DNA of 64,000 nucleotides from the NCBI GenBank assembly GCA_030544235.1, contig CM060477.1, positions 26,756,038-26,820,037 on the forward strand, written 5' to 3'. Below, in pieces: positions 19,712 to 28,195 of this stretch (the first letter of the stretch is position 1; every line of letters starts with the position of its first letter). Both the position numbers and the translations under genes were made by a program. The notes below the pieces were generated by a model, which saw nothing but the letters and a program-made list of their open reading frames with translations, did no database searches and was not told the origin of the DNA. Origin of the DNA: Lepturacanthus savala (Eukaryota > Chordata > Actinopteri > Scombriformes > Trichiuridae).

Positions 19712-20185
19712 TTAGCCACTCAAAAATATGTCTTTTGGTGAAAATATAGCGGAGCTTCTCCTCTTCGTTCTTACACCGCCGACGTTCGTTTTCTTTTTGA
19801 CAGCCTTACTTCTTCTATTGGATGTTTTACGCCTTTTTGCTTGTGGCTGGTTACGCCCACGACCGGAGGGCGGTCTTTTTGATGATCCTTTTCTTAATAC
19901 ACACAATCCATGCCCCTCCTGCTGACCCGATACAGTACCTCGGGCAATGTTGGACACCACATCACCCACGATATTTGTCGCAGCCGTTTTTAAGTGGGGT
20001 TTAGCTAGACTAAAACCTCTTTTTAACAGAGGTATAGCCATTCTAAACAGATTGCGAAAAATCCCACCTAAACCACTGCCGTATTGTGTACTAGTCCCTA
20101 TAAAACCCGGTAGTTCACCCCCTGCCTGATTCATATAATATGACACATATTTATCGTCATTGTACTGGTACGTACCGTGCCCCAT
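19712..20185 (-). CDS. pVI-like basic minor virion protein, 157 aa
   Basis: Lies between penton and capsid genes. The N-terminal half has an amphipathic/hydrophobic stretch (G-I-F-R-N-L-F-R-M-A-I-P-L-L) and a small-residue region with alternating Val/Ile (I-V-G-D-V-V-S-N-I-A). The C-terminal half is strongly basic (KRRK, RRSK, KKK, KRR). Together with position this resembles adenovirus pVI or pX-like proteins, which disrupt membranes or bind DNA. Sequence similarity is not proven by eye. Confidence 0.65.
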   Translation of the reverse strand: MGHGTYQYNDDKYVSYYMNQAGGELPGFIGTSTQYGSGLGGIFRNLFRMAIPLLKRGFSLAKPHLKTAATNIVGDVVSNIARGTVSGQQEGHGLCVLRKGSSKRPPSGRGRNQPQAKRRKTSNRRSKAVKKKTNVGGVRTKRRSSAIFSPKDIFLSG

Positions 20186-20192
20186 TATTACC

Positions 20193-20969
20193 CTAATTAT
20201 ACTGCTTTACGGGTCTGAAATGTAGTTTAACAATAACTTTTCCGTATGCAAATGGAATATATTTGTTTTGATCGTCTTTTAACGCTATCTCTATATCGTC
20301 AATAATTGATTTAGAGAGCGATGTGTAGTGTGGCTTGTCATATGTCAAAGTGGGCATCCGCCGCGCATCGTCCGATACATTTATACATCGCAGAAGGGGA
20401 ACGTAGCTGTCTCCCACTAACTGATAATCTACAACATCACTGTATACAAATATGTTATAACTACCACCGTGAATGTCAGCGGGGTGTGGTGCGGCGTAGT
20501 GTTTTCGAACGTCAGCTCTCGATGGAATTACAAATGGTTTTCCCGGTATAAAACCTAGTATTTCTGCTAATCGTCCTCTAAAGGTTATAGTAATCCCTTC
20601 GGCTCCAGAAAAATATATTAGATTGGTAATGTTGTTAAACTGCAGGCTCACGCGTGATATGTTGGGGTTAATGATGCATTTTGTATTTAATTCTTTTACA
20701 ATTCTAGGTATAGAATCATAAAAGCCTACAGATAAGGTTACATTCGTTGTTTGATTTGTTTTCGAATCATAGATAGTGACTATAGCGTCTTCTGCAGAAA
20801 AATTGGCCCACACTCTAGGGTATTGAAACTCTATAATACCGACCTCGTATGGTTCGTCAAAAACAAGGGGTTTTGCTAACTTTGTTCTGTAGCGCCATAT
20901 CTTGTTATTAGGATAAATCTGTGCCGAGGCGTTACTGGGTAAAGTAACGTAAAAGCCGTTCTTGTCCAT
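20193..20969 (-). CDS. Minor capsid protein (penton-like, single jelly roll), 258 aa
   Basis: The likely vertex protein of the capsid. The start is the ATG at 20969 (20972 would be GTG). It has many short beta-prone segments and opens with G-F-Y-V-T-L-P-S-N, as Polinton penton-like proteins often do, followed by N-K-I-W-R-Y-R-T-K-L. Upstream of the pVI-like gene with a 7-bp gap, it completes a capsid cassette with protease, capsid and small basic proteins. Family assignment rests on order, length and N-terminal pattern. Confidence 0.82.
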   Translation of the reverse strand: MDKNGFYVTLPSNASAQIYPNNKIWRYRTKLAKPLVFDEPYEVGIIEFQYPRVWANFSAEDAIVTIYDSKTNQTTNVTLSVGFYDSIPRIVKELNTKCIINPNISRVSLQFNNITNLIYFSGAEGITITFRGRLAEILGFIPGKPFVIPSRADVRKHYAAPHPADIHGGSYNIFVYSDVVDYQLVGDSYVPLLRCINVSDDARRMPTLTYDKPHYTSLSKSIIDDIEIALKDDQNKYIPFAYGKVIVKLHFRPVKQYN

Positions 20970-21022
20970 CACATAAAGATGTTATGCTTAAAATGACACA
21001 TCTAGTTGATATGCAGCAGATT

Positions 21023-22099
21023 TTATTGCATGTCCACGACGTTTTTTTCATGAACCCATGAATTAAATTTTTCAGGCCATCCCAACCACTTTACTAAAAG
21101 TATATTTTTACCCCCCTGTTTTTTTCTAGAAAGTATTTTTTCTATTTTAAAAACTTTGTTTTTATCGACATAAACCTGTTGTAACTCTGGCTCGTAAAAT
21201 GTACCTTTTAGCTTCTCACCTGCACAGTCGGTGAGTACGTATACAGGCGGGTCTCGGGCTATGCGTTCCGTTATTGTAAAAAACTCATCCGTAAATGTTT
21301 GTTCATAGCCTTTTCTAAACGTCCGCCGCGTTTTAGATATTCTCACCGTGTCGCCAATGTTGTATTTAAAAGATAACACCTTTTGAGGTTTTGTTTTGTA
21401 GAGATTGTTAAAAACTAATTTTTCATTGTCCTTATTTACAGTCAGCGGAGACATCTTGATTGACCTATGATACGAATTGTTATAGGCACTAACTAGATCC
21501 TGTACTACATCCACATATCTGCGAGAATTAACAGCGGTAAGATATCTCCACATACGTGTTTTAAAGGTCCTATTGAATCGCTCTACCACACTAGCTTTGC
21601 ACTCATTTGATGTTGAGAAATGTTTAATTTTATATTTATCCATTAAATGCTGGAAATGTTTATTGTAAAACTCTGTACCCGCGTCTGTTTGAAGCTTTGA
21701 TGGAATACGGCCATCGTTCAATATGTCTTCAAAGGCATTTGTAACAGCTATACCTGATTTGTTTTTTAGGCATCTGACCCACGCATATTTCGAAAATACA
21801 TCAATACATGTCAAGATGTAACGGACATTGTCGTTTTCCTCTGAATATTCACTCATATCAACAAGATCGGCTTGAAATTGTTTGTTAATCCCGCTAACCA
21901 GTACTCTGTTTCTAGGAAAATGTATAGCCGCATTAGCGTGAAGCGTATACACGTCCTGTCCTAACAGAAACTGTTTAACCTCAGATAAAGAAGGTGTCAC
22001 ACCTGTACAGTCCCTGACAGCCTGACGTAACTTATGGACGCTTCCTAACCCTCCGGGGTGGGATGGATCGTAATATATCTTCTGAAGCACGCTGTCCAT
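21023..22099 (-). CDS. INT: Retrovirus-type integrase with chromodomain, 358 aa
   Basis: Inserts the element with a 6-bp staggered cut. The DDE core is complete: Asp78 (Q-A-D-L-V-D), Asp139 (Q-T-D-A-G-T-E-F) and Glu173 (V-V-E-R-F-N-R-T), with 33 residues between the last two. An N-terminal helical region precedes it. The C-terminal residues (about 316-356) form a chromodomain (V-K-W-L-G-W-P near 341), which may steer integration to marked chromatin. The stop TAA is inside a minus-strand AATAAA (21027-21022), so the message ends right at the gene. No break. Confidence 0.95.
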   Translation of the reverse strand: MDSVLQKIYYDPSHPGGLGSVHKLRQAVRDCTGVTPSLSEVKQFLLGQDVYTLHANAAIHFPRNRVLVSGINKQFQADLVDMSEYSEENDNVRYILTCIDVFSKYAWVRCLKNKSGIAVTNAFEDILNDGRIPSKLQTDAGTEFYNKHFQHLMDKYKIKHFSTSNECKASVVERFNRTFKTRMWRYLTAVNSRRYVDVVQDLVSAYNNSYHRSIKMSPLTVNKDNEKLVFNNLYKTKPQKVLSFKYNIGDTVRISKTRRTFRKGYEQTFTDEFFTITERIARDPPVYVLTDCAGEKLKGTFYEPELQQVYVDKNKVFKIEKILSRKKQGGKNILLVKWLGWPEKFNSWVHEKNVVDMQ

Positions 22100-22151
22100 G
22101 ATGATGCTGAATGAAACACAGACTGAATACGATGTGTAGAAACATATACGT

Positions 22152-22157
22152 TTTATT
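22152..22157 (-). terminator. Poly(A) signal of the spliced early gene
   Basis: AATAAA on the - strand, 75 bp past the stop at 22232 and just ahead of the integrase ATG at 22099. Confidence 0.6.
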
Positions 22158-22231
22158 TAATCATCACACAATACACATCAACCAATCACATATTTTTTTT
22201 TTTTTAAGGAGGATTCATGTCACAGATACGC

Positions 22232-23029
22232 CTACTCATTCCATTCATTGTAGACAACCTGCATTTGTTCACTATCTACATCCGTCAACACCCTGTCTGC
22301 CCATTCTCTAATGGAGAGTGTCGAGTGTTTCAGGGCGAATATAAAACTGTTTACACTAATCCGCACCTTGTTATCAGCATAGATGAGGTTTTTTGACCTC
22401 AAGAACATCTGAATGGCCGGAATGAAACGACCTGTCCAGACTTTAGCAACAATTCTGTCAAAATTGCTCCGAGCGAAAAAATCGCTTATGGGCCACAAAC
22501 ATTCGTGTTGTCTCTGGCTGGGGTGGTTGGTCGCACAGCCATAGCAGTCATCCTTCCAGCAATCTGCCAGGGTACTGTCAAGTAGGTACAGCACCGGCTT
22601 AGGAACACCCTCGAGCAACAACATACACTCCACAAGTGTGTCTCCTTCATGGTCGTCTATCCCTCTTTCGGTATCGCCCAGAGCAGACTGACTAGGGTTA
22701 GCATCTTTGGGTTCCCAGTCTCTAGGCCATCTAAAGTCGACATATTCGACTCCTTGATCTTCAGGATCCTGTTGAGCAGGCAGACTAGGGTCGGCGTATT
22801 CGGCATCCCAGTCTTCATGTCCTAGTGGAGCAGGCATTTTAAAGTTGGCATATCTGGGTACCGGATCTTCAGGATCATGCTGAGAAGAGGGTGAAGAAGG
22901 CTCTATCACTAGTGCAGGCCCAGGTGATGAAGGCGGCGTAGGATATGATAAGCAGGAGATTGACGGTCCCTCTGAAATAAAAAAAATACATTTTAGTTTA
23001 TTTTTTCTTTTTTCAGGAAATAAAATACA

Positions 23030-23078
<49 letters not shown>

Positions 23079-23861
23079 ACATCATTTTATATGATAATAA
23101 CATGATATACCTATTCAGTGATCGGTGTGTCTGAAGATTTTCGGTCTACACAGGTTAGAACGGACACCAATCTTCGCACCAGCCGATATATCATCAAAAA
23201 GAAGGCGCTTTCTAAGTTTCTTAAAGGCGGCGTTGACTCCATCTTTTTTAACACAGACATCAATGTCTCTAAACAGTCTTTGCATGCTTCTCCAGTCGCA
23301 CCACTGAATGAAGAAAAAAGTTTTAAACCACGAATCGTATTCTTCAAGATTAATAGGATAAGGGTGTGATAACCATTTTTCGCGCCCTCTTTCTGCTATA
23401 ACTTTTTCTACATCTTCACACACACTTAAAAAAATGAAGTCGTCTGGATGTTTAAAGAAACGATCTGCATCCAATCGATATAACTCGGGCCCTGTAGCAC
23501 TACCCCACTGCGACACGTAGACGGCTTCAGGAAAACCCTGAATATCAATATCCTCACATACTTTCGTACGAAACAGGCGCCAATCTTTCACAGAAAAACT
23601 TACGCTACACTTTTCATCAGTTATAGCCGTGCCTATAGCTACAGACAGAGTTATCCTATCGTCGTGATACTCTGCAGAATAAACGTACCCGTTGCTTCCA
23701 ACAAAACCCATCTCTATATTAGGCGACACCGATGATTTGAAACACAGTCCACGTCGTTTTTTAGGAGAAGGAGGCTCCACCGGAGAGTCACAAAGTCCAA
23801 TACACTCTGCATTACCTGCAACATCAAATGCCTGAAAAGATGGAATTCCTCCGGACAGCAT
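22232..23861 (-). CDS. Spliced early-type protein, 261 aa, shared first exon
   Basis: Exon 1 is 23861-23816 (46 nt, 15 codons plus one base) and exon 2 is 22971-22232. The intron (844 nt) has GTAATG at 23815 and TTATTTCAG ending at 22972. Joining keeps frame for 786 nt. Without this exon, the exon-2 frame has no ATG ahead of the conserved part (its upstream codons run back into the acceptor; the nearest start is GTG at 22909). The N-terminal half has two imperfect repeats of about 33 residues (D-P-E-D ... Y-A-D-P-S and D-P-E-D ... D-A-N-P-S). A Cys/His cluster follows (C-x4-C-x2-C ... H-x5-H-x-C), which looks like a zinc site. The function is unknown. The exon-1 link is predicted. Confidence 0.6.
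22997..23002 (-). terminator. Poly(A) signal of the unspliced early gene
   Basis: AATAAA on the - strand, 112 bp past the stop of the 248-aa gene and inside the intron of the spliced one. It lets the long exon-1 transcript end before the second exon. A CT/AT simple repeat (23030-23076) lies between the stop and the signal. Confidence 0.5.
23030..23076. repeat. CT and AT simple repeat
   Basis: A run of CT dinucleotides followed by AT dinucleotides in the non-coding gap between the two right-end early genes. Its pyrimidine-rich part is read as purine on the transcribed strand. Confidence 0.9.
23115..23861 (-). CDS. Early-type protein, 248 aa, unspliced
   Basis: Starts at the first ATG behind the right TATA box (23861). 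The frame is open to 23927 but without an ATG. After 15 residues shared with the spliced protein it has a Cys-containing acidic/Pro-rich stretch, then a nuclear-signal-like SPKKRRG (about residues 31-37), then an ordered region with many Trp and Phe (about 60-225). The last 20 residues are basic. I do not recognise the family and see no LxCxE motif. Location next to the TIR promoter suggests an early regulatory or host-interaction role, by inference. Confidence 0.75.
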   Translation of the reverse strand: MLSGGIPSFQAFDVAGNAECIGLCDSPVEPPSPKKRRGLCFKSSVSPNIEMGFVGSNGYVYSAEYHDDRITLSVAIGTAITDEKCSVSFSVKDWRLFRTKVCEDIDIQGFPEAVYVSQWGSATGPELYRLDADRFFKHPDDFIFLSVCEDVEKVIAERGREKWLSHPYPINLEEYDSWFKTFFFIQWCDWRSMQRLFRDIDVCVKKDGVNAAFKKLRKRLLFDDISAGAKIGVRSNLCRPKIFRHTDH

Positions 23862-23973
23862 CGTAGCGGCTTTCGGGGGTCTTGGTAGCTGTTTAAAAAA
23901 AAAAATCACAGAGCGGAGCAGCTCCACAAATCAATATGAGGAGGAATGTGTGTCCACAGGTCTGAGTAAAACA

Positions 23974-23982
23974 CCTTATATA
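23974..23982 (-). promoter_or_regulatory. TATA box of the right early genes
   Basis: TATATAAGG on the - strand, about 115 bp ahead of the ATG at 23861 and 61 bp inside the TIR edge. A TTTAAACAG acceptor-like site at 23897-23889 lies between the TATA box and the ATG, so a leader intron is possible, but I see no clear donor. Confidence 0.6.
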
Positions 23983-24042
23983 CATTTAAACACACCCCTT
24001 TATTTTTTTTTTAAGGAGGAGTCTTCTACAATTTCTTTAAAA

Positions 24043-24739
24043 CACACCCCCAGTGGGAGGCGCAAACATACAACCCCCCCACACTCCCCCCGCACTGCGT
24101 GCACGCGGATCGTCATTGATTAGTGATAGAGACTTCTTCTTTGATTTTGGGGTAAGTACATCTGTTTCCATGTCAAGTGCTGCCTTAGACTGTTTGGATG
24201 GCGGGGAAAAAAACAAAAACTTGTGAATCTTTAAGCGAATTTGATGCCATAACATTCTCTGTGAATCAGGATGGAAACATCTTCAGAGTATCCCACATTT
24301 TGGGCTCACACCACCTGTTGAGACTTCATGGGGGTGGGTAAATTAAAGTAAACACAATGCCCCCTACAGAGTTCCCGCCATTCGGGTTTGCATTGTTGAG
24401 ACTTCAGGGGATGGGTAAAATACAAAGTAAGCACAATACCCCCACTATTGAGTTTCAAAGAATGGAGGCTTTTTACAACACCTGTTGAGACATTCCCCCC
24501 GATGGGCTAATTAAAAAAGTAAACACAATGCACCACTATAGACTTTCAACCATTTGGTTTTTTGCTTCACGGCATGATAATCCACTGTAGGTGGGCTATT
24601 GACACTGTCAGAGGAAAAACGCGGGAAAGGGAAGCCGATTCCTAGCACGCGCAACCCCTGACCTTTCACACGCACGCTCTTCACATGCACGAGCGTGCAC
24701 GCGCACGTGCACGCGCAAAAGCACATTATATATACTACT
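24043..24739 (-). repeat. Polinton right terminal inverted repeat
   Basis: 697 bp, inverted copy of 9362-10050. The G-run (as C-run on +, 24075-24095) is 8 bases longer in this copy (CCCCCCCACACTCCCCCC). The outer end is AGTAGTATATATAATGTGC on the - strand and ends at 24739, followed by GATTTG. Confidence 0.95.
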
Positions 24740-26201
24740 GATTTGTGTGCAAAGGGAGGATTGAAACTAACAAAATGGGTAAGCAACAGCCATGTTGTCC
24801 TAGCAGCTATCCCAGAGGAACTGCAAGCTAAGCAAATCAAAACACTGAACCTGGACAGAGAAAAACTACTTGTGGAAAGAGCTCTTGGTATGTGTTGGGA
24901 TATTGAAAATGACACATTTGGCTTTCAAATCACAATCAAAACTACATCTCTTACTAGACAAGCTATACTCTCTACCGTAAGTTCAGTTTATGACCCACTA
25001 GGACTGGTTGCACCCTTTCTACTCAAAGCAAAACAGATTCTCAGAGATCTTTGTGAAGCTAAGTGCGGATGGGACAGTACAATTCCCTGTGTGTACTCAA
25101 GAGCATATGAGAAATGGCTGACTGAACTTGAGCAGCTAAAACACTTGCAGATCAGTAGATCTTTGAAACCTGAATATTTTGGCCAGATTCATCAACAACC
25201 TGGGCAAAGTTCATATTGCTTTGATCATGGGAAAATCTAGAGTAAGTCCCCTAAAAAGAATGACTATCCCAAGACTTGAGCTTACCGCAGCCACTTTAGC
25301 TGTACGAGTGGATCGAATGCTACACTCAGAATTGCAGCTCAAGCTTGAAGAATCTATTTTCTGGACAGACAGTCAGTCTGTACTTAAATACATCTACAAT
25401 CAGAACAAGAGATTTCACACCTTTGTGGCGAATAGACTGGCAGTAATACATGACATGTCAAAGAAGGATCAATGGAAGTATGTGGACTCCAAACAAAATC
25501 CTGCAGATGATGCTTCACAAGGATTTAACATGGAATCACTCCTGAAGTCAAAAAGATGGTTACAAGGACCAGAATTTCTGAAAGACAGAGAATCTCAATG
25601 GCCTCAAAATCCAGATGAAACATCACAAAGTTATCTCCTTTTAGATGATCCTGAAGTGAAGAAGGATGGAACTGTCAATATAATGATTGTTGACGTGGAA
25701 AATCCTGTCAGGAAGTTGATCGAGTACTACTCAGAATGGAACAGTCATAAAAGAACTGTAGCATGGATACTGCAGATAAAAAACCTGTTGTTGGAGATCA
25801 TTAAAAGAAAAAAGATAAATTCTGGATTGTTACTGGGTAAGGACAAGTCACTGAAAGAGCGTGCTGAGGCACTGAAAGTTGCCTTGAATGCAAATCTGAC
25901 AGTGGAGGATATGGAAAATGCTGAAAGAGCCATATTGGTATATTGGTATTCATACGATACCAACACTTTAAGCAGGACATTGCTCTCCTTGAAAAGGGAA
26001 AACCCTGCACGAAAGACAGCTCCATACTCAAAATGGATCCAATGCTCGATCAAGGTATCCTGAGAGCGGGAGGGAGAATCAACAGATCAGCCATGCCAGT
26101 AAGCATTAAGAATCCTATAATCTTGCCCAAAAATCCCACATATCCAAGATCATCTTAAAACACATACACATTCAAATGGGCCATTCTGGTAGAAATCACA
26201 T
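24740..26201 (+). pseudogene. BEL/Pao pol right part: RT end, RNase H
   Basis: The reading resumes directly after the Polinton duplication, in register with the left half. Segments 24746-25240 (RT thumb/connection, A17-like) and 25179-26063 are in different frames. The RNase H part has W-T-D-S-Q-S-V-L at about 25360-25385 and a later N-P-A-D-D-A (25498-25515). Stops and shifts show it is not functional. It continues after the solo LTR at 26763. Confidence 0.8.
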
Positions 26202-26762
26202 TGTTAGTATCTGAGACTGGAACCCTGGCCGCCCTGCTGGTCCGCAGGAAAATCACCCACTCCAATGTTCTTAGTGTGTCGTCTACCCCTCCCTTCCTGT
26301 GTCACTCCTGAAGCCTGATTACAATTATGTTCAGCTGTGTCTTGTTTGCCTGTCTGTCCCTACCTGTACTTAAACCCTGTTAGTCCTTCCCTCTGTGTCT
26401 GATCGTCTGCATGTGTCTCCCGTGTATGTGGTCCTGACTCCGTCTCCTGATTCGTGGAACAATTAAGTTACCTGATTTCCTTTGTTGCCTTTCGTACCCC
26501 TTTGTGGACACCTTCAGTTTGATTGTTTAAATTCTTGTTTCCTACTTTGTGAGTACTTTTTGTTGTGACTTTGAAACCTCTTTGCATATCCCCTTAGCGG
26601 ATACCTTTTGTTGGAACTTTGTAACGCTTTTATTTTTTCCCGTTGTGGACACCTTTTGTTGTTAGTTTGGGAAAACTTGGAAAACCAGCATTTTTGTGAC
26701 CTTAAATAAACCCTCCACAAACTGATCTGCATTTGGGTCTCCGTGTTTGTATAACCCTAACA
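26202..26762 (+). mobile_element. Solo LTR with 5-bp duplication (CACAT)
   Basis: 561 bp, beginning TGTTAG and ending CTAACA, a perfect 6-bp inverted end pair. It is flanked by CACAT at 26197-26201 and 26763-26767. The sequence has AATAAA at about 26704-26709 followed by an R-U5-like ATCTGCATTTGGGTCTCCG. Its excision point restores the reading of the BEL integrase zinc-binding segment on both sides, confirming the boundaries. Family not identified. Confidence 0.93.
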
Positions 26763-27762
26763 CACATGCTACCTAAACTGGGACAAAATTACTGGATGCC
26801 CTCTGCAAACTCTTTGGTCCATAAAATAATCAGAAACTGTGTCTTCTGCAGAAGAATGACCTCCAAAGTAGGAGAGCAAAAGATGGCGGATCTCCCTCAA
26901 GACCGTGTGATGCCAGACTTGCCACCCTTCATTTCAGTTGGTATGGATTATTTTGAAATAAAATGAGGTCGAACCAATGTAAAAGGTGGGGTGTAATCTT
27001 CACTCGCCTGACCAGCCGTGCAGTTCATCTTGAAGTAGCCAGCAGCTTGGATACTAACTCCTGCATCAACGCAATACACAGATTCATTTGTCGTAGAGGT
27101 ACTGTAAAAACGATTAGATCAGATCAAGGTACAAACGTCATTGGTGCACACGGAACTTCAACAATCATGGAAGGAACTAAATCATGACAAAATCCAAAGA
27201 AATCTGCTACGAAATAGAATACAGTGGATTTTCAATCCCGCATCAGGTGCTCATCATGGTGGTGTATGGGAGAGACTTATCAAATTACTCAAAAAGATCC
27301 TCTATTCTGTGGTAAGAGAACTAATCCTGGATGTTGAGTCTTTGCAAACAGCCTTATGTGAAGTGGAAGCAATTATGAAGACCCATCACATCTATAACAA
27401 AAGACTTGAATGATGTGGAACCTTTAACACCTAATCATCTGCTTCTTCTTAAAACAAACCCCATCATGCCTCCTGGACTGTGCAAGAAGGATGACCTGTA
27501 CTCCAGGAGAAGATGGAGACAGGTGCAATATCTGGCAGACCGCTTTTGGAGGAGATGGGTCAGAGAATATCTTCCAATCATGCAAAAAAGGAGTAAATGG
27601 AATAACCTGAAAAGGAACTTTCAACCTTGGGTTTTAGGACGGATTTTACAGACTTTGCTAGGAAGCAAAGGACTGGTTCGCAGTGTCTTGGTTAAAACCA
27701 AAACCAGTATTCTACAGAAACCTATCAACAAACTTTGTCTACTCCTAGAATCTGAAGAATAG
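26763..27762 (+). pseudogene. BEL/Pao integrase and C-terminal domain
   Basis: Consecutive segments: 26763-26966 (zinc-binding end, C-x2-C-R-R and W-M-P-S), 26963-27187 (integrase core with R-S-D-Q-G-T), 27141-27413 (G-A-H-H-G-G-V-W-E-R, the third catalytic region), and 27406-27762 (DUF5641-type tail with F-W-x-R-W). Frame changes between them mark it as dead. It ends 109 bp before the 3' LTR, with a purine-rich GAAATTAGGGG tract at 27859-27869. Confidence 0.85.
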
Positions 27763-27870
27763 AACAAAATTGACATTCTTGTCTTGGAAAAAAATATATA
27801 TATGCATTTAAAATTGGCTGTATTTGAGTTTTTTGTAATTGCTACATTTAAGACTTAAGAAATTAGGGGC

Positions 27871-28195
27871 TGGAATCTTGAAGCCATTTTTGTGTTTAAT
27901 TATTCTATAATTTAGATTAATTATATGGTATGAGAATAGCCATTTGGACCTGAGATTTATGTATCGGTTTATGTATTTAGCCTTTTGATTAACTAACTTA
28001 TTAGCTCAGGTCAGCTGTGGAGAGAGGAAGAAGCATGTCTAGAAGAAGCAAGAGGGATTTTTTGTTTGTTTGAACCTACAGGTGAACACAATGCTCTCAT
28101 TAGTGTAGGACCGACACAGTTTTGATGTTTAATTGAGAGCATTTTTGTTGTTTGTTTTTATTTCTGAAAATAAATTTGATCATTTGAGTCAGACA
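27871..28195 (+). mobile_element. BEL/Pao 3' LTR
   Basis: Matches the 5' LTR from TTGTGTTTAATTATTC (27890) to ATTTGAGTCAG. Differences include many substitutions, a poly-T tract that is replaced, a 14-nt insertion near 28095 and a missing segment before GAGTCAG. The divergence far exceeds that of the Polinton TIRs. Confidence 0.75.

Larger units (their letters stand above)
9362..24739. mobile_element. Full-length Polinton/Maverick (adintovirus-like)
   Basis: A 15,378-bp element bounded by inverted repeats that start AGTAGTATATATAATGTGC and flanked by GATTTG duplications. It carries the family's diagnostic set: family B polymerase, retrovirus-type integrase with chromodomain, FtsK/HerA-like ATPase, adenain-type protease, double-jelly-roll capsid protein and penton-like protein, plus four or five further genes. 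None of the long frames is interrupted, and the two TIRs differ by only about seven substitutions and one short G-run indel by eye. It may therefore be a recent, possibly mobile or virion-forming copy. Related elements in vertebrates have been called adintoviruses. Whether this copy makes particles cannot be read from DNA. Confidence 0.95.

Noticed and set aside
23115..23861. LxCxE retinoblastoma-binding motif in the early proteins
   Set aside because: I looked for it in both right-end genes and in the six-exon gene, and did not find it.
9362..24739. Herpesvirus-transposon fusion (Teratorn-like) reading of the element
   Set aside because: No herpesvirus genes or piggyBac transposase are present. 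The gene set is fully Polinton.
24695..25240. Start of the BEL right-half frame within the right TIR
   Set aside because: The first residues come from the TIR. BEL sequence begins at 24740.
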